A stretch of 64,000 nucleotides of DNA, from the NCBI GenBank assembly GCA_030068075.1, contig CM057839.1, positions 56,200,960-56,264,959 of the forward strand. Direction: 5' to 3'. Of this stretch, positions 11,288 through 22,375 are shown one piece after another. Position numbers and translations under genes: made by a program. The number at the start of each line of letters is the position of its first letter. Positions within the stretch are counted from its first letter, which is position 1. Below the pieces are notes generated by a model. The model did no database searches. It saw only the letters and a list, made by a program, of their open reading frames with translations, and had not been told where the DNA came from. The stretch is from Paguma larvata (Eukaryota; Chordata; Mammalia; Carnivora; Viverridae).

Positions 11288-11937
11288 TTTTTTTGTGTTT
11301 TTGTTTGTGTTTTTTTTTTTTAATTTTAGGACTTACATTTAGGCCTGTAATCCATTTAGAGTTAAATTTTGTAAATGATAGAAGGTATGAATGCAATAGT
11401 TTTGTTTATTTTTTTTTCTTGGCACATTGATATCCACTTTTTTCAGCTAATTTGTTAATACCTTACTTTCTCCACTGAATTGCCTTTGCACTTTGGTGAA
11501 AAATCACTTGTTTATCCGTGTTTGGATCTATTTCTAGACTGTCTATACACTTCCTTTTGTCCTATTTGTCTATTTTTCGGCCAATGTCATGATTGTACCT
11601 TTGTAAGTAGTATTGAAATGAGATAGCCCTTAATTTTACTCTTTTTCAAAGTTCTTTTGGTGCTTTTAGAAGCTTTACATGTCCATATCAATTTCAGAAT
11701 CAGCTTGTCAGTTTCTAGGGAAAAGCTTGCTTAAGTTTGGTTTAGAAGTACATTGAATCTACAGATCAATTTGAATAAAATTGCTATCTTGACAAAATTG
11801 ACATAAACAAGACTATCCCATGTACTTATGATATCTTCTCCTATTTTAAATACAATTGGATTTAATTTTCTAAAATTGTGTCTAGAATTCTTACTTCTGT
11901 GATCATTAGCTATATTAGTCTGTAGGGTTTTTTGGTT

Positions 11938-12132
11938 TATTTTTACTGCTTATTTATTTATACTGAGAGCAAGTGCAAGCATGAGTGGGGGGGGGGCAGA
12001 AAGAGAGAGAAAGAGAATCCCAAGTAGGCTCTGCGCCATCAGTGCAGGGGGCTTGATCTCCAAAAACCACAAGATCATGACCAGATCTGAAATCAAGAGT
12101 TGGACACTTAGCTGACTGAGCCACCCAGGCGC
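11938..12132 (-). mobile_element. CanSINE
   Basis: The right end reads 'gctgactgagccacccaggc' at 12110-12130, the reverse of the SINE start. The body runs through 'cacaagatcatgaccagatc' and a purine tract with a G run (11985-11994) to a TTTATTTAT tail at about 11950. It sits inside the old minus-strand LINE-1 reverse transcriptase region. Confidence 0.85.
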
Positions 12133-12320
12133 ATTGCAGTTTTCCTTTCTTATAATCTTCTTTGGACTTTGGTATCAGATTAATGCTGACCTCTAGAATA
12201 GTCTGAGTAGTATTCCTCTCCTTTCAATTTTCTGAAAAAGTTTGTGTAGAATTGCTATTATTTCTTAAATATTTTGTGGAATTCATTCAGGAAGCCATCT
12301 ATATTGCCTGGAGTTGGCAG

Positions 12321-12371
12321 ACATGTGCACACATGCACTCATGCACACGTGTGTGTGTGTGCGCGCGTGTA
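12321..12371. repeat. Alternating purine-pyrimidine (GT/GC) tract
   Basis: From 12341 to 12371 every base alternates purine and pyrimidine (ATGCACACGT, a GT run, then GCGCGCGTGTA). A second alternating piece is at 12321-12338, separated by two pyrimidines. Such tracts are prone to Z-DNA. It lies inside the old LINE-1. Confidence 0.85.
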
Positions 12372-12990
12372 GGATTCTAACTAGAAATTCAATTTCTTTA
12401 AGTGACATAGGCATTCAGATTATTGAGTTATGGCTATTGTGTCTTTCAAGGAATTTTACCATTTTATTAAATCATCAGATTTACTGATGCGATCATCACA
12501 ATATTTCCTTATTATTCTTCTAATATGTGTAGAATTTTTCATGATGTCACTTCTCTCGTTCCTTATTTTCTGATCAGTTTGACTCGTGGCTTATAAATTT
12601 TATCAACCTTCTCATAGAATGAGCTTTTGGTTTAACTAACCAAAAGTCAGGTGGTTTTTTGTGTGTGGTTTTTGTTTCGTCTTCTGTGTCCTTTCCTTTC
12701 TGCTTACTTTAGGTTTCATTTGGACTTCTTTTCCCTATTCTTTTATTGTTCACTTACTTTTCACTTTAAAACTTCTAAGATGATTAATTGATGATGACCC
12801 GAGCTTTTGAGGTTAATGCCCTTTAAAATATCAGGACTGCCTGCTTGGAAACTGGGTGTTCAGCTATTGCTTCTTTCTTGAGTTGTTACAGAGCATTTTT
12901 CTAGGTGCCTAGATCATTGCTTATTTTATGTTAGTCTGTGATTAGATGAGTTTTGCTTGATTTTGTTTTCTTTTTATTTGACTGTTTCCC

Positions 12991-13115
12991 AATTAGTCTA
13001 AGAACTGTGACAGGAAGGACATTTTTCCAACTATCACCCCAGGGCTCTTCTTTCAGAGCCTTGGTCTGAGAAAATGTTCAATAAATGTTTGCTAAACTGA
13101 TTTGGTCTAAGGTGG
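12991..13115 (+). repeat. Probable L2 or MIR 3' tail
   Basis: The end 'gttcaataaatgtttgctaa' (13078-13097) matches the shared 3' end of L2 and MIR elements (consensus TCAATAAATGTTTGTTGAA). The text before it fits the L2 pattern 'aactgtgagctcc' only loosely. Confidence 0.45.
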
Positions 13116-14561
13116 CCCAAGTCAGTTTTCTGAGGAGCCACAAGCTGATATGCTGGCATGCTAGATCTAAAGTGTTTCAATGAAGCAAGATTAGGTTAAT
13201 GATGTCAACCCCAGCCAACTCTATAGAAATCTAAGACTGGATTTGAGGTTTTCGAAGAATCAATAGTCCTAGAAACTTGAAAATAATAAATTTAAAAACT
13301 GATGCATTATAATTTCTTCTGAATTGTACTGGGGAAGAAATTCAGGTTGAGCCACTGGTGGGCAACTATTCATTTTTTAGAAGTGACTTACGTGTTCTCT
13401 ATTCTTATGGAGAGTTATTTCAGCCTCAAGCAAAGAATGCAACTGTAAAAAAACACATTAGGCTTTAGGTACCTTTCCTTCCTAAATAGTATGAGGGCTT
13501 ACCTGCCTGATCTCTATCACATGTTATGTTCCACTTGAGCTTTGTGGTCTGAGAATGCAGATTGGAGATAACTCTCAATAATTTCTTTTAAGCCATCATT
13601 GTCATTTTATACCTGAGTTGTCCCTACTTTCAAAGCCCTAGGAGGGTGTTTAGAGTACAAATTCCAGATGACCTTGAACAAGTACATTGATCATAGAGAG
13701 ATGATCAATGAGCAAAAGCTGGTTCTCCCTTCCATTCTGAGTAAAGTCAGGAAAGTTTCCTCATTTCATGATTTCCCTATTTTCTCAATTATATAAAGGC
13801 ACTAGGTGGCAAAATATATGTCTCAGTGTTTACCTGCACTACTGACACCAAACGGGGGTATCATGTACAGAATTGTGAAAAAACGCTGTAGAACTAGTTA
13901 TCTGGGTTGTTAGCATACCTTAATACCTGAGCAGTAGATAAAAAATGTTTGACCTGCAAAGAAATAGTTGGTGGATGAGTACCTAAAAGGAAAGGCTGCC
14001 TGGAAATGCATATTTTGACGAACTGGGAGTCTGCATGACCACAATAAAGAGGTAGAATTTTAGGAGAACCACACCATCAGGAAGCAGGAGAAAACCTGTT
14101 AATTCTGTCCTGAACAAATTACCCTGCAAATAAGAAGTTTACTATAAGAAAATTATGTTAGAGAAATTTAGAGTCACATTTAAACTAGGGTTCAGTGGCC
14201 GAGAGATGTTTTAGTCTGGCATGAAATATCCCAAAAGAATCTCTCCCCCTTTATTTTACTTAGTATCTTTGGCATGTAGTTTTATTCATTCACATAATGA
14301 GTGCATATCTGTGTACATATATGTGAACAAGTTCATATATACATGGGTGCATGTATACTCACATTTATGTGCTGAGAACAGGGGCTTGGCCCTAGATACA
14401 GTGGTGAATGAAAAAGGCATGGAATCTGCCCTCCTAAGGTTAGCTTCCAGTGGGAATTTTAAGCAAGAGAATGACACTAGATTTTGAGTCTTTGAAGGCC
14501 AGAACTGACTATATCAAATTCATCCAGGTCTGGCATGATGCTTTAAAAATCCTAAGTGTTC
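13116..14561. other. Unassigned stretch
   Basis: No gene or recognisable repeat. The overlapping frames at 14221-14487 and 14286-14477 lie over a segment rich in 'catatatatg'-like words, and the frame at 14450-14806 runs into the neighbouring SINE. None shows a domain. Confidence 0.5.
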
Positions 14562-14769
14562 GGGGCGCCTGGGTGGCTCGGTCGGTTGGGCGGCCGACTT
14601 CGGCTCAGGTCATGATCTCGTGGTCTGTGAGTTCGAGCCCCGCGTCGGGCTCTGTGCTGACAGCTCAGAGCCTGGAGCCTGCTTCTGATTCTGTGTCTCC
14701 CTCTCTCTCTGCCTCTTCCCCTGGTCATGCTGTGCCTCTATGTCTCTCAAAAATAAATAAACATTTAAA
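14562..14769 (+). mobile_element. Well-preserved felid CanSINE with perfect target-site duplication
   Basis: It starts GGGGCGCCTGGGTGGCTC and retains the A-box-like 'tggctcggtcggttgggc', an intact B-box 'gagttcgagccccgcg' (14629-14644), the feliform block 'gctcagagcctggagcctgc', a CT tract and AAAATAAATAAACATT. The CpG sites are largely unmutated, which suggests a young copy. The 17-base duplication AAAAATCCTAAGTGTTC is identical at 14545-14561 and 14770-14786. Its polymerase III promoter boxes look usable, though flanking context decides expression. Confidence 0.95.
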
Positions 14770-14786
14770 AAAAATCCTAAGTGTTC

Positions 14787-15844
14787 AATTAATGTCTCCT
14801 AAATAAATGTTTTAATAATTTTAAATTTTTAATAACTTTTCATAATTTTAAAATGTCAGTTTCAGGCTGAAATCACTATCAAAGCTGTGATTTGTGCCTA
14901 AAGAAAATGTTCAACATGAACATATATATGTCTATTCTAGCAGATAGACAGATGATAGAAAAAAGATACACATAGTTCGAGCCTTATCAGTGTTCTTAGG
15001 TGCAGTTATCAGAATCTACTCTAGATAGTTAGATCAGAAAGGCATTTATTAGAGAATATTAAGTGGCACGTGACATCTCGAGGAGGGCCAAGAATCAAGA
15101 GCAGATGCTACACAACCAAGAACAAATACAGATAGGAGAAACACCCTACCCACTGTGAGACCATCGCAGGACAAACCTCAGTCCTGCCACGAGCCACCAC
15201 TCTCTCCAGATTTTCCATCAGAGCTGCTTCATAAGGACTAAATGCCTAAACACAGGTCCACATGTCACTCACTCACATCTTCCAAATCTCATATATGTAT
15301 ATAATCTGAGCCACATATGGAACCTGACTGCAAGGGAACGTAGAAATTCTAGCTATTAACTTTCTAGCCTCCCCAGTATCTAAAAGGCATATAAGAAGAG
15401 GAACTGGAATGAGTAATATACAACCCAACGCATCATGAAATTGCCTTGGTTTACACTAAGACATTTGTTATAACTAGCTGACTAATTGGACTGTGTTCCT
15501 TGAAGAGGACCATGGCTAAAAGTCCAGGGAGAAGTTGTCATTTCTATAATGGTCTGGAAAGATGGCTAAATCTCTTCCCTACTCCTACTCCTATCCCCTG
15601 GGTGCTAGGGGCAAGCAAGAAGTAACTCTACAGATCTGGAGAATCTTAGGTTTTGAAAACGGCTGAGTTGCCTTTTCTCAGAGAAGAATGATGCCTACAT
15701 GGCCCACTTCATAGAGCTGTTGAGAAGATAATGTATGGGTGTGTCTATAGTTGTCTCACTCCATATCCATGGTCTCACATCCATGGTCTGTTCCTTCTTA
15801 GAGATTTATGTTCACTAATGGCCATATACCAGCCTCATCACAAT
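14787..15844. other. Unassigned stretch with a possible MIR scrap
   Basis: No gene recognised. About 15660-15740 carries MIR-like words ('aatgatgcctacatggccca' and 'catagagctgttgagaagat', the reversed or decayed equivalent of 'cctacttcatagggttgttg'). The segment 15030-15450 resembles an old LTR-like repeat only vaguely. Confidence 0.4.
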
Positions 15845-16120
15845 CTTTATCTCACCTGCCTCAAATGAATCAGTCACCAAGATTAAACATAATCGACTTC
15901 AAAAATTGCCCTGAAATCTAGGCTCTGCTTTCCATCTCCACTACTGAGTCAGTTCAGGTGCCCATCCTGTCACATCTAGGTTGTTACAGGTGTTCTAACT
16001 GTTCACCTTGCCTCTAGTCTCACCAGCTTCACCCATCCATCTTTAGAAACTAATCAGATCATGCCACATTCTCTTGCTTAAGCGTTATTTTCACTGTTAT
16101 TGCATCAAAATTCATGCTGT
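15845..16120 (+). repeat. L2 LINE fragment
   Basis: The wording 'ttgttacaggtgttctaact' and 'ctaatcagatcatgccacat' followed by 'cttgcttaagcgttattttc' follows the L2 3' region consensus (ATCTGATCATGTCACTCCCC, then CTGCTTAAAACCCTTCA). L2 is an ancient LINE of the CR1 clade, long inactive in mammals. Confidence 0.55.
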
Positions 16121-17099
16121 GAAAATACCACTATATGAGCAAAGATCCCCTTTGTAAAGAGGAGGCAAATAATTCCAGTAGAGAGCTCTACAATCACTTG
16201 TGGGATATGACCAATGTTACAAGTTTGAAAAGGTAGGGAACTCATTAAACAAGGCTCTAGTGATCACTCCTAGAGATAGATCAATATTAAAACTACAATA
16301 TTCTCTTCATCAAGGATGTTTTTCATATATCCTACACGTACTTCCTCTGTGTTCTCCTCATCTCCTTAGTCATGAATTAGACGTCTCTCCTACTTTTCAG
16401 CTTCATTATTTCACCTTACCTCTGTCAACTTCATCCTATCCAGCCTTCACTTCTGTAAATTTGAACACATGAAAAAGTGGGACATTCTACGTTTTACCTT
16501 TATATTGCACCAGATGATACAACCCAGCCATATTCTTGATGCCACTCAACCCACCTCATGATGTTGTTGCTTGAGAGAAGTCCTATATATGTCTACTACC
16601 TAATTTGGAGCTTCCATTTGGTTTTTCATCACATCTACCTGAAAATAGTTATTTCTCTGACAACTAGGAAGCTGAACAAACTACCTCTAATAAGCAAACC
16701 ACATGACACTTTTTAAAGTTAATTCTAGGTTTTTACTTTATTTTTACACCCGGGTAGTTTTTATACACAGGTAGCTTTAAACAAAAAGAACACAATATGC
16801 AAAACAAGTTATTTAAGAACAGAGATCAGCATTCACTTCTAATGACTAATTATTTTAAACAAATGCTTCACTCACAGAAATCACAGAAAATCAGAAACTG
16901 CCTATTAGCTGTGAAGTATGAAAGATGCTTGATCAAGAGGGAAAAATTCTTTTTAAGAGATAATTGGGAGAAGCATATTTAACACTGCTATTTTTTTACA
17001 TTGAGATTTTGTATCTCTTGATGTGGGTTTGGAAAAAATACGTATCTTTCCACTGAAAACACTTAACACATTCAATATCTGGCCATTTCTATTTTCTTT
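16121..17099. other. Unassigned stretch
   Basis: No gene or confident repeat. AT-rich. The frames at 16200-16472 and 16797-16982 are short and featureless. Confidence 0.5.
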
Positions 17100-18470
17100 G
17101 GAAGCTCCTCCTCTGCTCAATAGCTGGACACAGGTCCTCAGTGCTCACTCCTAGCATTCCATCTCTCATCTCTCTGCAGGCTTCCTCTAGTTGTATCTCC
17201 TCCCTTCTCATGGTTTTATTACATATCATCAATATGATGACAACTGCCATATTTATATTTCCAGCCCGGAATTCTCATCTGTGCTCCAGACATGAGTGTG
17301 TAGTTAGCCTCTTGACTAGTCTACTTGGTTGTCCCAAATACAACCTACAATCAACCTAGAGTGAAGCCTTGATTTTCCTCTTTATAATTTCTCCTCCTAC
17401 TGACTGCCTAACCTCTGTCAATGATACTGGCATTTACTCAGAAACTTCAAATCCAAACACCTGGGAACCACATTTGGCATCACTTCTCCATCATACCCCA
17501 CATCCAGTCTTTAACCAAGCTTTGGCAATACAGACTCTACAATTTATATCAGATTTGCTCATTGCTTACCATATCTGCTGTCAGCACTCTACACCAAGCC
17601 ACTGTCATCTCTTGCCTGCACTACCTTCATACACTATCTTAGACAGCCTTATTCACTCTCCAAACTTCAGTTTGAAAAGCAATCATAGTGATCTTTGTAG
17701 AACATATATTGGCCTACATTACTATTATGTTCAAAATATTTCAATAGGTTGGGAGATTATATTTTTCAAAGATGGCCACAATAACCCCCATCACATAAGC
17801 TCATATGATCACATGTGATTATGACTCTTCACATCAAAAGGCAGAGTATAACTCCCCTCCCCCTTTAGTCTGGGATACCCTGATGACTCACTTGTAATTA
17901 ATAGAAGGCAGTAGAAGTGACACTGTGAATTCTGAAGCTAGGTTCAAGCGAACCATGAAGCTTCCATCTGGTTTCCTTGAGACCTTGACTTTGGGGGATG
18001 CCAACTGTAAAAATTCAGCTACTCTGAAACCACAATTCCATAAAAGTCATATATGGGCATTCCAGTCCAGAGCCTCAGATGAGCTGCATCAATTGCCAAC
18101 CATGAGGGAAACATCTTACCCATCCAACTCAGCTGGGACTTCAGCTGACAGTAGCCCCAGGCAACACCTGAACATAATGTTGGAATAATTTGTTATATAG
18201 CAATAGTGACTATATTATCTTCCCCTTATTATCGAAATAAAATCTAAAATCCTGTATGATCTGGGTCCTGGCTAGTTCTTCAGTCTCTTTTTGTGCCTGT
18301 GCTCACCAGGTTTCAACCACATTGACCTTCGCTTAGTCACAGTTAAGAACTTTGCTGAGACTATTGTCCTCCCTGCCTTACACACACTCTACCTGGCTAT
18401 GATCAGCTCAACCCTCCAAGTCTTTGTTAGCCTCCTCCTAGCCCAGGAAGATTTTTTCCCACCTTTGCCC
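17100..18470 (+). repeat. L2 LINE, split by an LTR-like insertion
   Basis: The left part (17100-17756) follows L2 through 'gcaatcatagtgatctttgt' and 'atgttcaaaatatttcaata'. The right part (18213-18470) resumes with 'aataaaatctaaaatcctgt' and 'atgatctgggtcctggctag', which are the next words of the L2 consensus (GGATAAAGTCTAAAATCC, then CATGATCTGGCCCCTGCC). The order shows one L2 copy interrupted at 17757-18212. The apparent 149-codon frame at 17369-17818 is a chance frame across this junction. Confidence 0.7.
17757..18212 (+). mobile_element. MaLR-like (MLT1-type) LTR remnant
   Basis: It begins near 'gggagattatatttttcaaa' and contains 'cccccatcacataagctcat', 'gatcacatgtgattatgact', 'aggcagtagaagtgacactg', 'cttccatctggtttccttga' and a tail 'tttgttatatagcaatagtg'. 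This wording is typical of an ancient mammalian non-coding LTR-class repeat that I associate with MaLR. The family name is uncertain, but its insertion inside L2 is clear because L2 text resumes on the far side. Confidence 0.45.
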
Positions 18471-18559
18471 CAGGTCACCACCCCCTACCTGCTGATTGCA
18501 CCATTACACTGGAAGATGTCTCAACGAGAACTCCCCCCACTCCAAAATATGCACAGGTA

Positions 18560-18905
18560 GCAACTAGAGTGAAAAGGGGCGGTGCGCATCCTATGGAGAG
18601 CGGAGTGGGGGCAGGGTCACGCAGCCTTGGTGGGCACTCCAAGAGGAACCGTCACTAGCCAATCACAAGGATCCAACTCAGCTAAACACCATATTTGGCA
18701 CCAACCCCAGCCAGAACCTATCTGGAACTGCCCCCACCCGTCTCCAGACACGACTTCCCTGACTCCCCTACCTGGAGTCATGGAACCTCGCCAGGGATCT
18801 TTTGTCCCCATCCCCCCCAATAAAAATCTCTTGCTATTCCCCTCACTTGATCTCCATCTCTTTTTTCTCTCTCTTTTTCTCTCTCTCTCTCCATTTCCAT
18901 GCCGT
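18560..18905 (+). mobile_element. Probable endogenous retrovirus LTR fragment
   Basis: An unusually GC-rich segment for this window with a CCAAT-type word (AGCCAATCAC at 18658-18667), a C-rich middle and a polyadenylation signal AATAAAAATCTCTTGC starting at 18820, followed by a CT-rich stretch. This is the layout of a class I LTR (U3, R, U5), but I cannot identify termini, target duplication or a second LTR. It could instead be an unrelated GC-rich segment. Confidence 0.4.
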
Positions 18906-19179
18906 TCTAAATTCTAACAGTCTTAACTGTCATTTCTTCAAGAAAGCTAAAAAAGACAAGGAGGGAAGGTTTCTTTATTGTGTTGTTGTCAAATGGAAGA
19001 AACCTGAACAAAAGTAGCCAGTGATGGGACCCAGTTGATTGAAAGGGAGAGGTTGATGACAGGGTAGAGAAAGATGATAAATGGACAATGGTGCACTGTG
19101 GGCATTGTCTCCTGGTCTCAGATGTGGAAGAGAAAGAAGAAAGGTTAGGTAGCATGTGGATACCACCTTTATTCCCTGC

Positions 19180-19630
19180 AAACATACTCCACCCAGCTAA
19201 GAGCGACCTGTAGTGATTGCACCAACAGACTCCCATGCTTTCTGATTGCCCTTGAGATCAGCCAATGGGAAGTCGGGGCAGAGGACTGGTGGGAGGCAGA
19301 AAGAGACATGGGAACATTTGGTGCCCCATCCCTCCCTACGGGGACACTTCTGGCTGGCTGCTTCCCCTGGCCATGCAGTGGTCACAGCTCCTTTCATCAC
19401 AGCCCCTTCCCCACCTCCTCATACTGACTCCGTTAGGGTTCAAGGAGTTTATCCCACTGCAGTTCCCTCTGTTGCTAGCACCAGGTGATCCGCCATTCTC
19501 TGGGATTTGCTACGACCCCACCAATGCCTTTGTAAATAGTCTGTTTATTAAACCATCCTCAAATTATCCCAATTTCAGGGTGACATCTGTTTCCTGCTGG
19601 GATCCATTCAGATATGAGGAGGAACACTGA
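19180..19630 (+). repeat. Ancient interspersed repeat, class uncertain
   Basis: The words 'tttgtaaatagtctgtttat', 'taaaccatcctcaaattatc' and 'atctgtttcctgctgggatc' near 19530-19605 are recognisable mammalian repeat text (probably an old LTR 3' end with an AATA-type signal). Overlapping frames 19246-19488 and 19265-19630 have no domain and are not believed to be genes. Confidence 0.35.
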
Positions 19631-20369
19631 TGAGTAAGTAGGTGGAAAGGGCAAGGAAATGTGAAGCAGGCAAAAACTCAACATCTGATGCTATTCCGGT
19701 TAAAATAGAAAACTGAAAAATAAATCACCAAAACAATATTACCATTACCATATTACCATTAAACCAAGGAGTAAAATGAAAGAGCTGAGGAGTTGTCATC
19801 TGTTTAAATATATATATAGAGAGAGAATGCTTATAGAAGGAAAAAATCTCTGCTATTAAACAATGGAATCAAGATTTTCTTTTTTTTTCCCACTTAAAGC
19901 TCTGAACTAGCAAAGTTCATGAAAGATTATGGAAAACAAACCAGATGAGTCATTTTATTCCTTTTTAGTTACCCACACTTAGCGAACTTAGAACGTCACT
20001 CTTGCCATATACATCACAGAGGCCTCCGCAAAATAGAATACCATAAGTTTTTTTTTAATTTTCTCTAAGTTTTCTTGAGTTCAAAAATAAAACAATTTTT
20101 AAAAAAAATGAATGCCTGAATCAGGACAGAAGCACTGTGCCTGAGATCCACTGAGCCTGTGTCAACTCTTGAAATAACCCTGGCTCCTAAAGGAGAAATA
20201 GCAAAAGTGTAAATGAGAAATTCTAGTCCAAGTTGATTTGACATCATCTTCAGCATCCCCACTCGGCTATTTTTAAAGCTATTGTTGTTGCTGTTGTTCT
20301 GTTGGTGGTGAAAATGATGATGACGATGGTAATGATGATGCTCTGACTGCTGGAGGGAAATGCTAAGAG
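19631..20369. other. Unassigned stretch
   Basis: No gene. It holds a short AT run followed by GA (19808-19828) and, at 20280-20345, trinucleotide-like runs (TTG, then GATGAT). Confidence 0.5.
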
Positions 20370-20545
20370 CACTTCTACCATTTATGGAGATTTTGCCTTG
20401 ATGTCAGACAGTGTTCTAAGAAACCGTGTAAGTCAAATGTTATCCTCATGACAACCCTATGATGAAAGAAATTTTTACTCCTATTTTCAGATAAGAGAAC
20501 AAACGCACAGAGAGTCTTGTCAGGTTACAAAGTCACTCATTCATC
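20370..20545 (-). repeat. MIR SINE fragment
   Basis: Reversed MIR text is clear: 'agtgttctaagaaaccgtgt', 'ttatcctcatgacaacccta', 'tcagataagagaacaaacgc' and 'ggttacaaagtcactcattc'. These correspond to the MIR block describing GTAAAACGAGGATAATA, CTCATAGGGTTG and the GGCAAGTTACTT region on the other strand. Confidence 0.65.
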
Positions 20546-20619
20546 AGCTGTGTAACAAAGAAAACCAACAGGGCTTCAGAATCGTCAGGGACAACATATA
20601 ACTGCAATGCTTGGGAGAG

Positions 20620-20965
20620 GAGGTTTTGTTTTGGGGTTTTTTGTTTTGTTTTATTCCTTTTGTTTTAATACTTTATGGTGATGTTAGCTAACATACAATG
20701 TATACGGTATAGTCTTGGCCTCAAGAATAGAATAGATTCCCGTGATTCATCATTTACATACAACACCCAGTGCTCATCCCAACAAGTGCCCTCTTCAATG
20801 CCCATCTCCTATTTTCCCCACCCCCACAACCCCCATCTCCCTCAGTTTGTTCTCTGTATTTAAGAGTCTCTTATGGCTTGCCTCCCTCTCTGTATCTTAT
20901 TTTTCTTTCCCTTCCCCTATGGTCTTCTGTTAATTTTCTCAAATTCCACAAATTTTCAAATTCTA
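20620..20965 (-). mobile_element. Carnivore LINE-1 3' UTR, 5'-truncated
   Basis: Reading left to right, one sees the reversed carnivore L1 3' end: a T/G-rich tail (20624-20665), 'tagctaacatacaatgtata', 'caacacccagtgctcatccc', 'atctccctcagtttgttctc' and 'aagagtctcttatggcttgc'. Only the untranslated end is present. The overlapping plus-strand frames at 20675-20973 are meaningless. Confidence 0.75.
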
Positions 20966-21099
20966 GGTTTTAGTTTTTCTTTCCTTTTTCTTCTTTTTAA
21001 CTTCTAAGGAATAGTCATCAACTTGGGGAAATGAGGATCTATCTGACCTTAAGCTTTTATGGGAAGTAACAAAGAAACATATTCTCACCCTGCTGTCTC

Positions 21100-22375
21100 A
21101 GGCAAGATGATGCCTGAGGGGGGAAGCTGGGAAAATGGTGGAATAGAAAGACCGTAAGCATACCTCATCACAGGGACACAACTAGATATCCATACAACTA
21201 GTTGTATCCTGCAGTAGGTTCCTGCCTTTAGTGAGACAGCACTACAAATAGCCTATGGAGATGCAGTGTAGAAGCAACAGTTTGAAAACATCTGGGGCAT
21301 ATGGAAGGGACAGTTATTTATTAATCTCAGAATGTGTCCCAGCGGGGCGGGGTTGCCTCAGAGACTTCTCCAGAAACCGAAGAGCTGGCAGCTCCATTTC
21401 CCTTCCCTGCCCCCCAGCATGAACACACAGCCACCTGTGGCCACCTGTGGGAACCAATATGACACCCACATTCATTACCTAACGTGCTTATACCGACCTC
21501 CACCCCACTGGGCTTCAGTGGATTCACCCTTTCCAGTCATGCTTGCCTCAGTTCTGGCACTGTGGGTCCTCTCCCCAAGAAGACTGGTGCAAACCTTGCC
21601 AACACTGCACACTTTTTGCAGGGCCTCAGTCCCAGCAGTGGACCCTACAGAAGACCTGTGTACACCTGGTTAAATTACACATCCAACAGACCCACCCTAC
21701 CTTGCCCTGCACACGGTGGCAGCAGAGGCAGATCTCATTAAACCAGAGCATGCCTTGTTAAACTTCACACACCACCCCAATCAGCATGGTCCTAGAGCAA
21801 CAGTATCCTCTCCAATATGGTCTTGGTCCATTTTGGGGGCCAAAAGCCTGACAGTATGTCAACAACCCCACCAGGGGCCAACACCACTCCAAAGGTGACT
21901 CCCCCCTAGGGCAAGGTAAGATAAACATCACAGCAGTCAGACTGGGGCCCCAGAAGTGGGCTGAGGGCAGCAGTTTGTCTGATGGCACGCCCCACCCAAC
22001 ATGAAAACTTCACAGGGGACAACACAGCAAAAGTGCACTGCAGCTTGGTGCCACTGAATCTCTGGCAAATGTCTTGTCTGACTCAACTTAAGCCAAAGGC
22101 AGGCCCAAACTGGTCCGCTAAAACCACAGGGAACAAACATTGCCCGAAACAAGCAAAGAGAGCCACTGCAGATGATGGGCTAAAGGAAAAAGTGGCCAAG
22201 ATAAAACAGCAGGGTTCAGGCAATACACAAGGGGATACCCCTGAGGCTGCAGGTTCTAGTGAAAAGGAGACATTGCACTACAGGGCACTCAAGGAGCTCT
22301 ACTTCATAAGGCAATTCCTTTCAAGAGCTAGAGATTTATCTGACTTTCCAAACACAAAGTAATAGACACAAAGTT
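21100..22375 (+). promoter_or_regulatory. LINE-1 5' UTR (ancestral promoter region)
   Basis: A C- and G-richer 1.27 kb than its surroundings. It starts with a 'aaaatggtggaatag' word and includes text such as 'cacaactagatatccataca' found at the start of carnivore L1s. In active elements this region drives transcription of the bicistronic mRNA. Here it is diverged and probably inactive. The many overlapping frames between 21327 and 22362 are by-products of its base composition, not genes. Confidence 0.6.

Larger units (their letters stand above)
10590..12990 (-). mobile_element. Old LINE-1 ORF2 remnant, interrupted by SINEs
   Basis: On the minus strand this encodes decayed ORF2. Recognisable reversed consensus words include 'gaagttcaatttaccattg' (about 10753), 'cctgtaatccatttagagtt' (11345), 'agaatcagcttgtcagtttc' (11696) and, in the reverse transcriptase part, 'tttggtatcagattaatgct' (12168) and 'agaatgagcttttggtttaa' (12616). 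The order runs C-terminus to reverse transcriptase from left to right, so transcription would be right to left. SINEs at 10885-11250 and 11938-12132 interrupt it. All frames are broken. Confidence 0.8.

Noticed and set aside
10959..11396. Proline-, serine- and arginine/glutamate-rich peptides
   Set aside because: Translations of simple repeats inside SINEs.
14562..14640. tRNA-like sequence with A and B boxes
   Set aside because: It is the head of a CanSINE and does not fold to a complete cloverleaf tRNA gene; the same applies to the other SINE heads.
17369..17818. 149-codon open frame
   Set aside because: It crosses the junction between L2 and an inserted LTR-like repeat, so it cannot be one conserved gene.
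21327..22362. Cluster of overlapping frames on both strands, including one of 126 codons
   Set aside because: They overlap in a LINE-1 5' UTR whose higher GC content lengthens chance frames.
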